A stretch of DNA of 64,000 nucleotides from Weissella confusa. GTDB lineage: Bacteria; Bacillota; Bacilli; Lactobacillales; Lactobacillaceae. The DNA is taken from positions 1 to 64,000 of the forward strand of contig JACSZT010000006.1 in assembly GCA_014332815.1 (NCBI GenBank), in the 5' to 3' direction. The notes under the pieces were generated by a model that was not told where the DNA came from, did not search any database, and was given only the letters and a program-made list of their open reading frames with translations. The translations under genes were made by a program, and so were the position numbers. Within the stretch, counting starts at the first letter, position 1. Each line of letters begins with the position of its first letter. Below, piece by piece: positions 35,414 to 45,034 of the stretch.

Positions 35414-36607
35414 TTATTTTACACGACGGCCGTGTACCAAGTGATAGACGACCAAGCCGATTACCGTAATCGCAACCATCACCATAAAGAGATGACGGTA
35501 GCCAAGGTAAGGCTCGAATAGTCCAATAATTGACGGACCAAAACCAAGTGACGCTTCGTAAGCAATAAAATAAGTTGCCGTGGCTTGCGTCAAACGGTCA
35601 GCTGGAATCATTTGTGAAGTAGTCGATTGCACGGCAGATTGGAAATTACCGAAACCGACACCGATAAAGATGGCAGCTAACAACATCATCCAACCGTTAA
35701 CCATTGTGGCTAGAAGTAGCAGCCCGATTGCTAGAATAACTAATGATGGGTAAATGACATAGTTTTCATTCTTACGATCCATCAAGCGCCCGACGAGCGG
35801 ACGAGAAAGCAAGATAACGAACGCGTACACCAAGAAGAAGTATGACGCGAACGTCACCAAGTGCAATTGACTAGCAAAGAAATCCAGATCAGCTTGCAAG
35901 GCAGCGTAGCCAATCGTTACAAAACCGAGGGTTAATGAGATTGGTAGCACGCGTGGTTCCATCAAAGTACGGATATCGAAACGTTGGTTGGCTTGCTTAG
36001 CGACCGGCTTCGTTTCAATGTAAACCTTGTCTGACTTAACAAATAGGGAAGCAATTAAAGCAATAAGTCCAGTCAAGAACTCAAGCCAGAATAGCGTACT
36101 ATATGAAGCGTGTTGCGTAATCAACAAAGCCAAGAAAGGCCCGAATGCTGTACCGAGGATGGTTGCCAAAGAGAAGTAGGCAATTCCCTCGGCGCGTCGC
36201 TCAGTTGGAATGACGTTGATTACAGCGGTATTCGTTACAGTACCTGTAATGCCGACTGACAATCCTTGAATGAAACGCACAACAAGCAAATAAATCAAAC
36301 CGCCTTGGAGTTGATAGGCTAGCAGCACAGGTACCAAAATTGCCATACTAATGATGGTTAATTGGCGTGCGCTGAACTTGGTGGTTAAAATACCAGCTGA
36401 AAAACGCGCAATCATTGTACCGATAATCGTCATACCAGTCACCAGACCAGCCATGGCATTGCTAACGTGGTAGGTTGCCACGGTGTATGGTCCAATGATG
36501 ACAAAGAGACTATAGAACGTAACCATGCTCAAAATTTGAATAACGAAGAGCTGAATAAACGTTGCATTAAAGATACGGGAATTTGATTTCTGAGACGTAA
36601 TAAACAC
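35414..36607 (-). CDS. Major facilitator superfamily transporter
   Basis: 397 residues, about twelve membrane segments. MFS motifs include GTMIARFSAGILTTKFSARQ between helices 2 and 3 and the matching loop RPLVGRLMDRKNEN between helices 8 and 9. The closest type by general look is the drug- or metabolite-exporter group (YfkF/YttB-like). Substrate not determinable. It is divergent from an HxlR-type regulator, a common pairing in which the regulator controls the exporter. Confidence 0.85.
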   Translation of the reverse strand: MFITSQKSNSRIFNATFIQLFVIQILSMVTFYSLFVIIGPYTVATYHVSNAMAGLVTGMTIIGTMIARFSAGILTTKFSARQLTIISMAILVPVLLAYQLQGGLIYLLVVRFIQGLSVGITGTVTNTAVINVIPTERRAEGIAYFSLATILGTAFGPFLALLITQHASYSTLFWLEFLTGLIALIASLFVKSDKVYIETKPVAKQANQRFDIRTLMEPRVLPISLTLGFVTIGYAALQADLDFFASQLHLVTFASYFFLVYAFVILLSRPLVGRLMDRKNENYVIYPSLVILAIGLLLLATMVNGWMMLLAAIFIGVGFGNFQSAVQSTTSQMIPADRLTQATATYFIAYEASLGFGPSIIGLFEPYLGYRHLFMVMVAITVIGLVVYHLVHGRRVK

Positions 36608-36981
36608 CTAACTTTCTAATAAAAACTATTTTTTAGTATACACCTCGAAAAAATAGTCTTCATAGTTAATCGTTTTAGATGGACAATTTTTGTATTGAAA
36701 AACGGCAATTCAGCCACCGTTTAAAACGTTTAACCCTGTTCAAATCAAGGCTCGTGCATATTTTGTCTTTATTTCGTGCAGAGTTTATTCTTAAAAAAAT
36801 CACAATTCTGGTTTTATAATGTAAGTATCAAAAGTGAGAAAAAAACGTTAGCTCGCAACACAGATTGTCCTTTTTCCGAGTATGGAAGCGTGACTTAATT
36901 TGTGAAGAGCGTTACAATTAAATCACTTATAAAATGTAAATAAAATTCCGATTAGAACTAGAGTATTAGGAGACAGTAATT
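36608..36981. other. Divergent intergenic region, MFS / HxlR
   Basis: About 370 bases, A+T-rich, no gene supported. It must carry two divergent promoters. It includes CGTTTAAAACGTTTAACC near 36717-36734, a short self-complementary run that could be an operator. Nothing else firm is visible. Confidence 0.4.
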
Positions 36982-37314
36982 ATGGCAGTAGCATCACATG
37001 AAGTAGTAGCAAACACATTGTGCGACAAGTTTATCGCAACGTTTGATATCTTGGGACGTAAGTGGAACGGATTGATCATCGAAGTATTGTTGAACAACGG
37101 CCCACGTCGTTTCAAGGATTTGGCACAAGCTGTGACGAAGTGCTCAGACCGTGTTTTGGTTGAGCGTTTGAAGGAATTGGAAGCAGCTGGTATCGTTGAG
37201 CGTCGTACATACGAAGACTCATCATTGATTGAATACGCTTTGACTGAGCGCGGTGAGTCAATGCGTCCTATGATGGCTGCCATTCACGAATGGTCAGACA
37301 ACTGGAACGCCTAA
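36982..37314 (+). CDS. HxlR-family transcriptional regulator
   Basis: 110 residues. Typical short winged-helix HxlR protein: N-terminal Cys in NTLCDKFIATFDILGRKWNG, HTH around GPRRFKDLAQAVTKCSDRVLVERL, and wing LEAAGIVERRTYEDSS followed by YALTERGESMRPMM. Members sense electrophiles or redox changes through the N-terminal Cys. The divergent MFS gene is a reasonable target. Core-like codon use suggests good expression. Confidence 0.88.
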   Translation: MAVASHEVVANTLCDKFIATFDILGRKWNGLIIEVLLNNGPRRFKDLAQAVTKCSDRVLVERLKELEAAGIVERRTYEDSSLIEYALTERGESMRPMMAAIHEWSDNWNA

Positions 37315-37330
37315 TTAAGCATTAATTGTT

Positions 37331-37368
37331 AAGCCAGTGAACAAGGGGAACGCGTTCGCTGGTTTTTT
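37331..37368 (+). terminator. Intrinsic terminator of hxlR-type gene
   Basis: CCAGTGAAC / GTTCGCTGG (one G-T pair) with an 11-base loop and TTTTTT. Confidence 0.75.
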
Positions 37369-37429
37369 GCATACCGGTTGCGAATGACTGATAATGTTGT
37401 ACAATAATATAAGAAACTTTGAATGACCT

Positions 37430-37646
37430 AGTAAGTTGGTATGTCGTTTTAGAGAGTGGGCACTGGTGAAAATCCCATCGACGTTAAAACTGAATTTCAG
37501 TCAGGAGTTCATTGGTTGCAAGGCCTTTGCGGTTCATCCCCGTTAACGGATGTCCGAGGGTCGTCTTAAGTGACGACTAAAGTAGGGTGGTACCACGTTA
37601 ATGAGCGTCCCTGTGACAAGTTATTTGTCGCAGGGACTTTTTATTT
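37430..37646 (+). promoter_or_regulatory. T-box leader, phenylalanine-specific
   Basis: The canonical T-box AGGGTGGTACCACG lies at 37584-37597. The stem I start GAGAGTGGGCACTGGTG is at about 37453, and a terminator GTCCCTGTGAC... / GTCGCAGGGAC with T run at about 37608-37643. A TTC codon in CTGAATTTCAGTC (about 37490) is a good Phe specifier, which fits the downstream pheST. Uncharged tRNA-Phe stabilises the antiterminator and turns on transcription. Confidence 0.93.
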
Positions 37647-37673
37647 TGATTTTATTTTCTAAGGAGACAAACC

Positions 37674-38714
37674 ATGAGTTTACAAGACGAGCTCACGCAA
37701 TTGCGCGATCAAGCATTGGGCGCGATTGAAGCAACGACTGACTTGAAGGCTTTGAACCAAGTGCGTGTTAACTGGCTTGGTAAAAAGGGACCGTTGACTG
37801 AAGTGTTGCGCGGTATGAAGGATTTGACGCCAGAAGAGCGCCCAGTTGTAGGTGCTTTAGCTAATGAGGTGCGCGATGCCTTGACTGAGGCGATTGCGAC
37901 GCGTCAAACGTCATTGGAAGAGGCAGCTTTGAATGCCCAATTGGCAGCTGAAACGTTGGACGTCACGTTGCCAGGTCGTGCGACTGTACAAGGTCAACCA
38001 CACGTGTTGCAACAAATCATTGAGTCATTGGAAGACCAATTCCTTGGCATGGGTTACCAAGTCATTGAAGGTCCTGAAGTTGAGCAAGATAAGTACAACT
38101 TTGAGATGATGAACTTGCCAAAGGATCACCCAGCCCGTGATATGCAAGATACGTTCTACATCACACCTGAAATCTTGATGCGTACGCAAACGTCTCCTGT
38201 GCAAGCTCGTACATTGGAGTCACACGACTTTAATGCCGGACCTTTGAAGATGGTTTCACCAGGTCGTGTTTACCGTCGTGACACCGATGATGCGACGCAC
38301 TCACACCAATTCCACCAAATGGAAGGATTGGTTATCGATAAGCACATCACGATGGGTGACTTGAAGGGAACGCTTTTGGCGGTTGCCCGTAAGTTGTTTG
38401 GTGAGGACCACGAAATTCGTTTGCGTCCTTCATACTTCCCATTCACGGAGCCTTCAGTTGAAGTTGACGTGTCATGGAACGCTGTGACACCAGACATGGC
38501 CCCTGAAGACATCGAGTGGATTGAAGTGCTTGGTGCTGGTATGGTGCACCCTAACGTTTTGCGTATGGCCGGTGTTGACCCAGAAGTTTACGGCGGATTC
38601 GCCTTTGGCTTGGGACCTGACCGTTTCGCAATGTTGAAGTACGGTGTCGAAGATATCCGTAACTTCTACTTGAACGATGTGCGTTTCTTGACGCAATTTG
38701 ACCAGAAAGGATAA
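37674..38714 (+). CDS. pheS: Phenylalanyl-tRNA synthetase alpha subunit
   Basis: 346 residues with AAGGAGA ribosome binding site. Catalytic subunit of the alpha2-beta2 enzyme. N-terminal coiled coil for tRNA binding (residues 1-90), class II core with [50 protein letters not shown] and [13 protein letters not shown], and motif 3 [14 protein letters not shown]. First gene of the T-box-controlled pair; nine bases before pheT. Confidence 0.97.
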   Translation: MSLQDELTQLRDQALGAIEATTDLKALNQVRVNWLGKKGPLTEVLRGMKDLTPEERPVVGALANEVRDALTEAIATRQTSLEEAALNAQLAAETLDVTLPGRATVQGQPHVLQQIIESLEDQFLGMGYQVIEGPEVEQDKYNFEMMNLPKDHPARDMQDTFYITPEILMRTQTSPVQARTLESHDFNAGPLKMVSPGRVYRRDTDDATHSHQFHQMEGLVIDKHITMGDLKGTLLAVARKLFGEDHEIRLRPSYFPFTEPSVEVDVSWNAVTPDMAPEDIEWIEVLGAGMVHPNVLRMAGVDPEVYGGFAFGLGPDRFAMLKYGVEDIRNFYLNDVRFLTQFDQKG

Positions 38715-38723
38715 GCAAACAAA

Positions 38724-41147
38724 ATGAAGGTTTCTGTAAATTGGTTGCGTGATTATTTGCCAATCGAGTTGCCAGCTAACGAGTTGGCCGAGAAGATTTC
38801 ACGTACGACTGTTGAAATTGAAGGACAATACCAACCACAAGCAAACATGAAGAACATCGTGATTGCTAAGGTGTTGTCAGTTGTGCCTCACCCAGATTCA
38901 GACCACATGGTGATTACCCAAGTGGATGCTGGTGAGGATGAGCCTATCCAAATCGTGACGGGTGCCCCAAACGTTGCTGAAGGTCAAACGGTTATTTTGG
39001 CTAAGCACAACTCAATCGTTGGCGGTGGCCAAAAGATTAAGAAGGGTAAGCTACGTGGTGAAGTCTCAAACGGTATGTTGACGGCTTTGCAAGAGCTTGG
39101 CTTTGACGACAAGGTTGCGCCTAAGGACTTTGAAGAAGGTATCTGGGTCTTTAACGATGTTGATGCCGCTGACTTGACGCCTGGTGAGGATGCCTTGCAT
39201 GTTTTGGGGATGGATGATGACGTACTTGAAACGGGTATTACGCCTAACCGTGCTGACTTGTTCTCAATGAACGGAACAGCTTGGGAAGTTGCAGCTATCT
39301 TGTCAGAAGAGCCTACGTTGCCAACATTCGAATTGACTGAGACGTCAGAGAAGACGGCTGATTTGATTTCAGCTACAGCACCCGCTGACTTAGCACCTAA
39401 GTACGCCTTGCGTGTCGTTAAGAATGTTGAAGTGAAGGATTCACCATTGTGGTTGCAACGTCGTTTGTGGACGATGGGAATCCGTCCAATTTCTAACGTT
39501 GTCGACGTGACGAACTTAATGTTGTTGACGTACGGTCAACCATTGCACGCCTTTGATTTGGATACATTGCCAAGCAAGGACATTGCAGTTCGTACGGCTA
39601 AGCCTGCTGAAAAGATTAAGACATTGGACGGCGTTGAGCGTGAAGCATCAGAAGGTGATATCGTTATTGCCGCTGGTGATGAAGCCTTGATGTTTGCTGG
39701 TGTTATGGGTGGTGAGTCAACTGAAGTCACTGCTAAGACGACGAACATCGTTTTGGAAGGTGCCATCTTTGAGCCAAAGGCCATCCGCCACGCTGCTCGT
39801 GACCAAAACTTGCACTCAGAAGCATCAACGCGTTTCGAACGTGGTGTGAACGTTGAAGATACGTTTACGGCATTGGATCACGCGGCAGCTTTGATTGCTG
39901 AAATCGCCGGTGGTGATGTGACTGAAGGTCGTGTGGTTGCGCAAGACTTTGATTACGAAGCCCCAGTTGTTAAGGTGACGACTGCCCACGTTAACCACGT
40001 ATTGGGAACGGAAATCACGGATGCTGAAATCTCAGCTATCTTTGATCGTTTGTTCTTTGACTATGAGTTGAACGACGGTGAATTCACGGTGACTGTACCA
40101 GCTCGTCGTTGGGACATCACGATTGAAGCTGATTTGGTTGAAGAAATTGCCCGTTTGTACGGTTACGATAACTTGCCAGCAACGTTGCCAACTGGTGAAA
40201 CGACGCCAGGTAAGTTGACACCAAAGCAAGCTTTGATTCGTGCAACACGCCACGATTTGGAAGGCTTGGGCTTGAACCAAGCGATTTCATACGTGTTGAC
40301 GACGCCTGAGAAGGCAAATAACTTCCAATTGCACGATGGGCAACCAATCCAATTGGACTACCCAATGTCACAAGATCGCCAACAAACGCGTGGTAGCTTG
40401 TTAACTGGTTTGCTTGATGATGTTGCTTACAACGTTGCTCGTAAGCAAGCTGATGTGGCTTTGTATGAGCAAGGACGTGTCTTCGTTTCTAACGGGGATG
40501 CCAACCAATTGCCAGCTGAAATCGAGCACGTTGCTGGTGTGATTACGGGTAACGTTTTGCCACGTACTTGGGCAGAAGGTGCACAAAAGGCTGACTTCTT
40601 CGCTTTGAAGGGTATTGTTGAGCGCCTATTGGCCAACTACGCTTTGGCTGATGATGTGCGCTTTGTGCCAACAACTGCGCGTGCTGAAATGCACCCAGGT
40701 CGTACGGCTGACATCTACGTTGGTGAGACGTTAATCGGATTTATCGGTCAAGTACACCCATTGACGGCCAAGGCCTACAAGGTTAACGAAACGTACGCCT
40801 TTGAGTTGAACTTGGATGCCATCTTCGACTTGCCAAAGGTGAAGGATGGTTACGAAGTGGTATCACGCTTCCCAGCCGTTGCGCGTGACTTGGCTATCTT
40901 GGTTGACCGCGATGTTCCAGCTGCTGATTTGCGCGGGGCAATCGTTGCCGCCGGTGGTGAGTTGTTGCACGACGTTGAACTATTTGACGTTTACACGGGT
41001 GAAAACGTGGCTGATGACAAGAAGTCATTGGCTTACGCGTTGACATTCGTTGACGTTGAAAAGACGTTGGTTGATGAAGATATCAACGCAGCCGTTGAAA
41101 ACATTACAGCTGCATTGGCTGACCAATTTAACGCCGAAATTCGTTAA
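38724..41147 (+). CDS. pheT: Phenylalanyl-tRNA synthetase beta subunit
   Basis: 807 residues. Domains in order: N-terminal start KVSVNWLRDYLP, EMAP/OB-fold tRNA-binding domain (about 40-150, VIAKVLSVVPHPDSDHM), B3/B4 editing domain (about 205-390, HSEASTRFERGV), B5 (about 405-475), catalytic-like core and C-terminal ferredoxin-like anticodon domain (RFPAVARDLAILVDRDVP). It forms the alpha2-beta2 synthetase with PheS and hydrolyses Tyr-tRNA-Phe. Ends with a strong terminator. Confidence 0.97.
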   Translation: MKVSVNWLRDYLPIELPANELAEKISRTTVEIEGQYQPQANMKNIVIAKVLSVVPHPDSDHMVITQVDAGEDEPIQIVTGAPNVAEGQTVILAKHNSIVGGGQKIKKGKLRGEVSNGMLTALQELGFDDKVAPKDFEEGIWVFNDVDAADLTPGEDALHVLGMDDDVLETGITPNRADLFSMNGTAWEVAAILSEEPTLPTFELTETSEKTADLISATAPADLAPKYALRVVKNVEVKDSPLWLQRRLWTMGIRPISNVVDVTNLMLLTYGQPLHAFDLDTLPSKDIAVRTAKPAEKIKTLDGVEREASEGDIVIAAGDEALMFAGVMGGESTEVTAKTTNIVLEGAIFEPKAIRHAARDQNLHSEASTRFERGVNVEDTFTALDHAAALIAEIAGGDVTEGRVVAQDFDYEAPVVKVTTAHVNHVLGTEITDAEISAIFDRLFFDYELNDGEFTVTVPARRWDITIEADLVEEIARLYGYDNLPATLPTGETTPGKLTPKQALIRATRHDLEGLGLNQAISYVLTTPEKANNFQLHDGQPIQLDYPMSQDRQQTRGSLLTGLLDDVAYNVARKQADVALYEQGRVFVSNGDANQLPAEIEHVAGVITGNVLPRTWAEGAQKADFFALKGIVERLLANYALADDVRFVPTTARAEMHPGRTADIYVGETLIGFIGQVHPLTAKAYKVNETYAFELNLDAIFDLPKVKDGYEVVSRFPAVARDLAILVDRDVPAADLRGAIVAAGGELLHDVELFDVYTGENVADDKKSLAYALTFVDVEKTLVDEDINAAVENITAALADQFNAEIR

Positions 41148-41166
41148 AAATTGTCAATCAAATATT

Positions 41167-41214
41167 TAAAAGCCATCCGTTACTGGTATACTAACTAATA
41201 ACGGATGGCTTTTT
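41167..41214 (+). terminator. Intrinsic terminator of pheST
   Basis: Perfect arms AAAAGCCATCCGTTA / TAACGGATGGCTTTT with a 16-base loop and T run. Confidence 0.9.
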
Positions 41215-41247
41215 TGCTGTCATTGCATTTTAAGGAGAACGATAATA

Positions 41248-42417
41248 ATGGAAGATTTGAGCCGCATCAACGGTAAGAAGTCACGCAAAGGGCTTTGGAT
41301 TTCGTTGGTTGTGATTGTGATTCTACTTATCGGTGCGGGTGTTGGTGGTTACCAGTACTACACCATCCAAAAGGATAAGACGGATTATTCAGCATTAAAT
41401 GTTAAGAGTAAGAAGGAAGTTCAAGTGCAAGTTAAGTCTGGTGCTACGGCATCAGAAATTGCATCTGAATTGAGCAAGGCGAAGGTTTTGCGTTCAGAAC
41501 GTGCTTTCATGAATTATGTGACAGTGAACAATGTTTCGGATTTGAAGGCCGGTTACTACTTGTTTAGCCCAGCTGATAACGTGAAGACGATTGTGAAGTC
41601 ATTGCGTCAAGGTGGCGCTGCTTACCCATTGAACGGCAAGGATACGATTACGGTTCGTGAAGGCGAGACGATTGAAAACATTGCCACTGAAGTTGGTGAG
41701 AAGACTAACTTCACGAAGGATGAGTTCTTGAAGGCCGTTAACGACCAAGACTTCTTCAACCGATTGAAGGAAGCTTACCCAGGCTTGCTTGATTCAGAAG
41801 TGGATAGCCAACAAGCTGGTGACATCCGTTACAAGTTGGAGGGATACTTGTACCCAGCAACTTACGACTGGAAGACAGCAAAGACAGTTAACGAGTTGAT
41901 CAACCAAATGGTCTACCAAGACTACGTGCAAATGAAGGACAAGTTTGACGCCATTAAGAAGTCAGGCATGACCGTACACCAAGTTTTGACGTTGGCTTCA
42001 TTGGTTGAGCGTGAGGGAATTGACGAAGCAAGCCGTAAGACAATTGCGGGTGTCTTTGAAAACCGTTTGGCAATTAACATGCCATTGCAATCAGATATTG
42101 CAACAAAGTACGCCTTGGACACAAACAAGACGAACTTGTCTAACTCAGATGTACAATCAGACAACCCATACAACTTGTATAAGTTCTCAGGTTACGGCCC
42201 TGGTCCATTCAACAACCCATCATCACAATCAGTTGATGCGGTTTTGAACCCATCTGACCGTGATAAGGGTTACTTGTACTTCGTTGCTAACTTGAAGACT
42301 GGTAAGGTTTACTACTCAAAGGATTATGACGAGCACTTGGGCAAGTCAGGTGATTTGGAAGCAACCAACCAATCAGTTGGAAGCGAAGCTGATGCGAAGA
42401 ATTCATCATCAAAGTAA
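41248..42417 (+). CDS. mltG: Endolytic murein transglycosylase MltG
   Basis: 389 residues. One N-terminal membrane anchor (about 17-39), a LysM-like subdomain (VQVKSGATASEIASELSKA), then the YceG domain with catalytic Glu in LTLASLVEREGIDEASRK and family stretches PLQSDIATKYAL and SGYGPGPFNNPSSQS. It cuts nascent glycan strands at the membrane and sets their length. The Ser/Asn-rich C-terminal tail is unstructured. Monocistronic. Confidence 0.95.
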   Translation: MEDLSRINGKKSRKGLWISLVVIVILLIGAGVGGYQYYTIQKDKTDYSALNVKSKKEVQVQVKSGATASEIASELSKAKVLRSERAFMNYVTVNNVSDLKAGYYLFSPADNVKTIVKSLRQGGAAYPLNGKDTITVREGETIENIATEVGEKTNFTKDEFLKAVNDQDFFNRLKEAYPGLLDSEVDSQQAGDIRYKLEGYLYPATYDWKTAKTVNELINQMVYQDYVQMKDKFDAIKKSGMTVHQVLTLASLVEREGIDEASRKTIAGVFENRLAINMPLQSDIATKYALDTNKTNLSNSDVQSDNPYNLYKFSGYGPGPFNNPSSQSVDAVLNPSDRDKGYLYFVANLKTGKVYYSKDYDEHLGKSGDLEATNQSVGSEADAKNSSSK

Positions 42418-42427
42418 TCACATACAA

Positions 42428-42463
42428 TAAAGCATCTTAAGCATCTGCTTAGGGTGCTTTTTT
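42428..42463 (+). terminator. Intrinsic terminator of mltG
   Basis: AAAGCATCTTAAGC / GCTTAGGGTGCTTT hairpin with mismatches, then a T run. Confidence 0.75.
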
Positions 42464-42547
42464 ACTGCTTTACAAAGTGGGGTAAAGCTGACCATAATGG
42501 CAGATAGGGAAATTTGTTTTCGAAGAGATTTAAAGGAGGCAACGTGA

Positions 42548-44368
42548 GTGGCGACAGCGCTAGAAACCTTGAAACAAACGTTTGGCTATGAGTCCTTTCG
42601 TGATGGACAAGAAGAAATCATTAATGCCGTAATGAACGGCGAACGAACACTAGGAATTATGCCGACGGGTGGCGGAAAGTCACTAACTTACCAAATTCCA
42701 GCTTTGATGTTGCCAGGCATTACAATTGTCATTTCACCGTTGCTATCATTGATGAAAAATCAGGTTGATGAGCTGCACGAGGCTGGTGTGCCAGCCGTGA
42801 CGTTAAATTCAACGCAAAATGATGATGAGTACCGTGCGGCAATGAACAGCTTGTTGAATGAAGAAGCCAAGTTGCTGTACATGGCGCCAGAACGTCTCGG
42901 AAGTGAAGGGACGTATAACTTGTTGAATCGCTTGCCAATTTCATTGGTCGTCATTGACGAAGTACACGTTCTCTCGCAATGGGGTCACGATTTTCGACCA
43001 AGTTATCTGGCGGCCGTTGGTTTAATTAACAATCTGGAATCAGCGCCACGTGTAATGGCGTTGACGGCCACGGCGACAGAACGCGTTCAGGCTGACTTGG
43101 AAGAGATGCTTCATATTCAGCACACTGTTCGAACGAGTGTGGTACGTGACAACTTAACCATTCGCATGGAAAAGGGCCTGAATAAAAAGGGTAAAGAGGA
43201 CTTCATTAAGACGTATATCAAAGAGCACCGTGGTGAATCGGGTATTATTTACGCGCCGACACGTAAAACCGTCGATGCGCTCACTGAATCGCTAACGGCT
43301 GCGGGTATCAATGCCGTTGGCTATCACGCGGGGATGTCAGATGAAAAACGTACGCAAGCTCAGGATGATTTCATCTATGATCGTACCGATGTGGTGGTCG
43401 CGACTAATGCGTTTGGTATGGGAATTAACAAGTCGAATGTACGGTATGTCATTCACTATGGTATTCCGGGTTCGGTTGAAGCGTATTATCAGGAAATTGG
43501 CCGCGCGGGTCGTGATGGTTTGCCATCTGAAGCGATTTTGCTATATGCCGCGGCTGATTTGCAGACGCAACGTTTCTTTATTGATAATAGTGATAATCAA
43601 ACGCCAGAATATCAAAATTTGCAGCGGGTGAAGCTACAAGAAATGGCAAATTACGGGGCGACACAAATGTGTTTGCAACGTTATATTACCCGTTATTTTG
43701 GTGAAGATACGCCAGATTGCGGTCGTTGCTCAAACTGCTTGGATACGCGTGAGGCAGTCGATATCACGACTGATGCGCAAAAGGTATTGAGTCACGTTGT
43801 CCGCATGTTGAAGTCACGCGGTGGTGAGAACGGCTTTGGTAAGACGGTTACGGCCGAGACGCTACGTGGTAAGGTTCCTGATAACTTTGCGTGGGCGAAT
43901 TTGGATCAATTGCCAACATTTGGTATTTTGCGCGGTACGCCACGCGTGCACATTATTAGCCTAATTGATTATCTGATTGCGGAAGGTTATCTGCGCGTGA
44001 CTGGTCAATATGCTGGGTTAACATTGGCGCCGGATGCGATGGCTGTTTTGAAGGGTGAGCGCAAGGTGATGCGTCGCCAAGATATTCGTTCAATCGGCGA
44101 TCGTGTGCGTGCAGGTTCACCAAGTACGCGTGAAGACTTGGATGAGCAACAGCATAATGTCTTTGAAGCGTTGCGTAAGTGGCGTTTGGAGCTGGCACGG
44201 GTGACGGAAATTCCGCCGTTCATTATTTTTAATGACCGGACTTTGGTGGAATTGGCTAAACAGCAGCCACTTAATGATGCGGAATTGATGGCCGTTTCGG
44301 GAATTGGTGAAGCTAAAGCAGAACGTTATGGCGCTGACGTATTACGCGTCATTGCTGAAAGTAAATAA
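42548..44368 (+). CDS. recQ: ATP-dependent DNA helicase RecQ
   Basis: 606 residues from GTG 42548; AAAGGAGG (42532-42539) decides this start. It unwinds DNA 3' to 5' in recombination repair. Motif 0 FGYESFRDGQEEI, Walker A MPTGGGKSLTYQIP, helicase box IDEVHVLSQWGHDFRP (DEVH, where most family members have DEAH), motif VI QEIGRAGRDGLPS, zinc-binding cysteines in DCGRCSNCLD, RQC winged helix, and HRDC domain near the C-terminus (FEALRKWRLELARVTEIPPF). The A-to-V change in the box is the only oddity. Confidence 0.94.
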   Translation: MATALETLKQTFGYESFRDGQEEIINAVMNGERTLGIMPTGGGKSLTYQIPALMLPGITIVISPLLSLMKNQVDELHEAGVPAVTLNSTQNDDEYRAAMNSLLNEEAKLLYMAPERLGSEGTYNLLNRLPISLVVIDEVHVLSQWGHDFRPSYLAAVGLINNLESAPRVMALTATATERVQADLEEMLHIQHTVRTSVVRDNLTIRMEKGLNKKGKEDFIKTYIKEHRGESGIIYAPTRKTVDALTESLTAAGINAVGYHAGMSDEKRTQAQDDFIYDRTDVVVATNAFGMGINKSNVRYVIHYGIPGSVEAYYQEIGRAGRDGLPSEAILLYAAADLQTQRFFIDNSDNQTPEYQNLQRVKLQEMANYGATQMCLQRYITRYFGEDTPDCGRCSNCLDTREAVDITTDAQKVLSHVVRMLKSRGGENGFGKTVTAETLRGKVPDNFAWANLDQLPTFGILRGTPRVHIISLIDYLIAEGYLRVTGQYAGLTLAPDAMAVLKGERKVMRRQDIRSIGDRVRAGSPSTREDLDEQQHNVFEALRKWRLELARVTEIPPFIIFNDRTLVELAKQQPLNDAELMAVSGIGEAKAERYGADVLRVIAESK

Positions 44369-44370
44369 TG

Positions 44371-44421
44371 AAAAAGGGTCGCCTAGACTTTGCAACATGC
44401 AAGTCTAGGCGACCCTTTTAT
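44371..44421. terminator. Bidirectional terminator recQ / greA
   Basis: AAAAGGGTCGCCTAGACTT and its exact complement around a loop, T runs both ways, between convergent genes. Confidence 0.92.
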
Positions 44422-44431
44422 TTTTTAATGA

Positions 44432-44917
44432 TTAAGCAACTTCAACAGCGATGATCTCAACTTCCATTGAAGCACCGTTTGGAAGTGGTACTTCAACTTG
44501 GTCGCCGACCTTCTTACCCATCAAAGCAACCGCGATAGGTGATTCGTTAGAAATCTTACCCTCAAGTGGGTTAGCTTCAACGGCACCAACGATGGCGTAA
44601 GTTTCAGGCTCTTCGTCAGGCAACTCCTTAAACGTTACCTTCTTACCAACTGAAACTTCGTCGTCAGCAATTTCTGATGAATCGATGATGATGGCGTTAT
44701 CAAGCATGTTTTGCAACGTGTTGATACGTCCTTCAACGAAGGCTTGTTCGTCCTTAGCTGATTGGTATTCTGAGTTTTCTGACAAGTCACCGAAGCTACG
44801 GGCGATTTGGATACGCCCAGTAATCTCGGCACGCGTCTCAGTAATCAACGTGTTTAGTTCTTCTTCAATCTTGGCCTTTCCTTCGACCGTCATTGGAAAT
44901 GTCTTTTCTTCAGCCAT
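44432..44917 (-). CDS. greA: Transcription elongation factor GreA
   Basis: 161 residues, normal length. N-terminal coiled coil reaching into the RNA polymerase secondary channel ([20 protein letters not shown] ... [18 protein letters not shown] with the acidic tip), then the globular domain ([20 protein letters not shown] ... [20 protein letters not shown]). It stimulates cleavage of backtracked transcripts. AGGAGG upstream of the start. Monocistronic. Confidence 0.96.
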   Translation of the reverse strand: MAEEKTFPMTVEGKAKIEEELNTLITETRAEITGRIQIARSFGDLSENSEYQSAKDEQAFVEGRINTLQNMLDNAIIIDSSEIADDEVSVGKKVTFKELPDEEPETYAIVGAVEANPLEGKISNESPIAVALMGKKVGDQVEVPLPNGASMEVEIIAVEVA

Positions 44918-45034
44918 GTTTCTGGCCTCCTATGCAATTAAATTTTATTAGTTTAATAAGTGTGTATACCCGAAGGTTTCAAATGTTACATTACCACGGG
45001 TATGCGCGTGTGTAAAGGTTCACAACGCTAAGAT

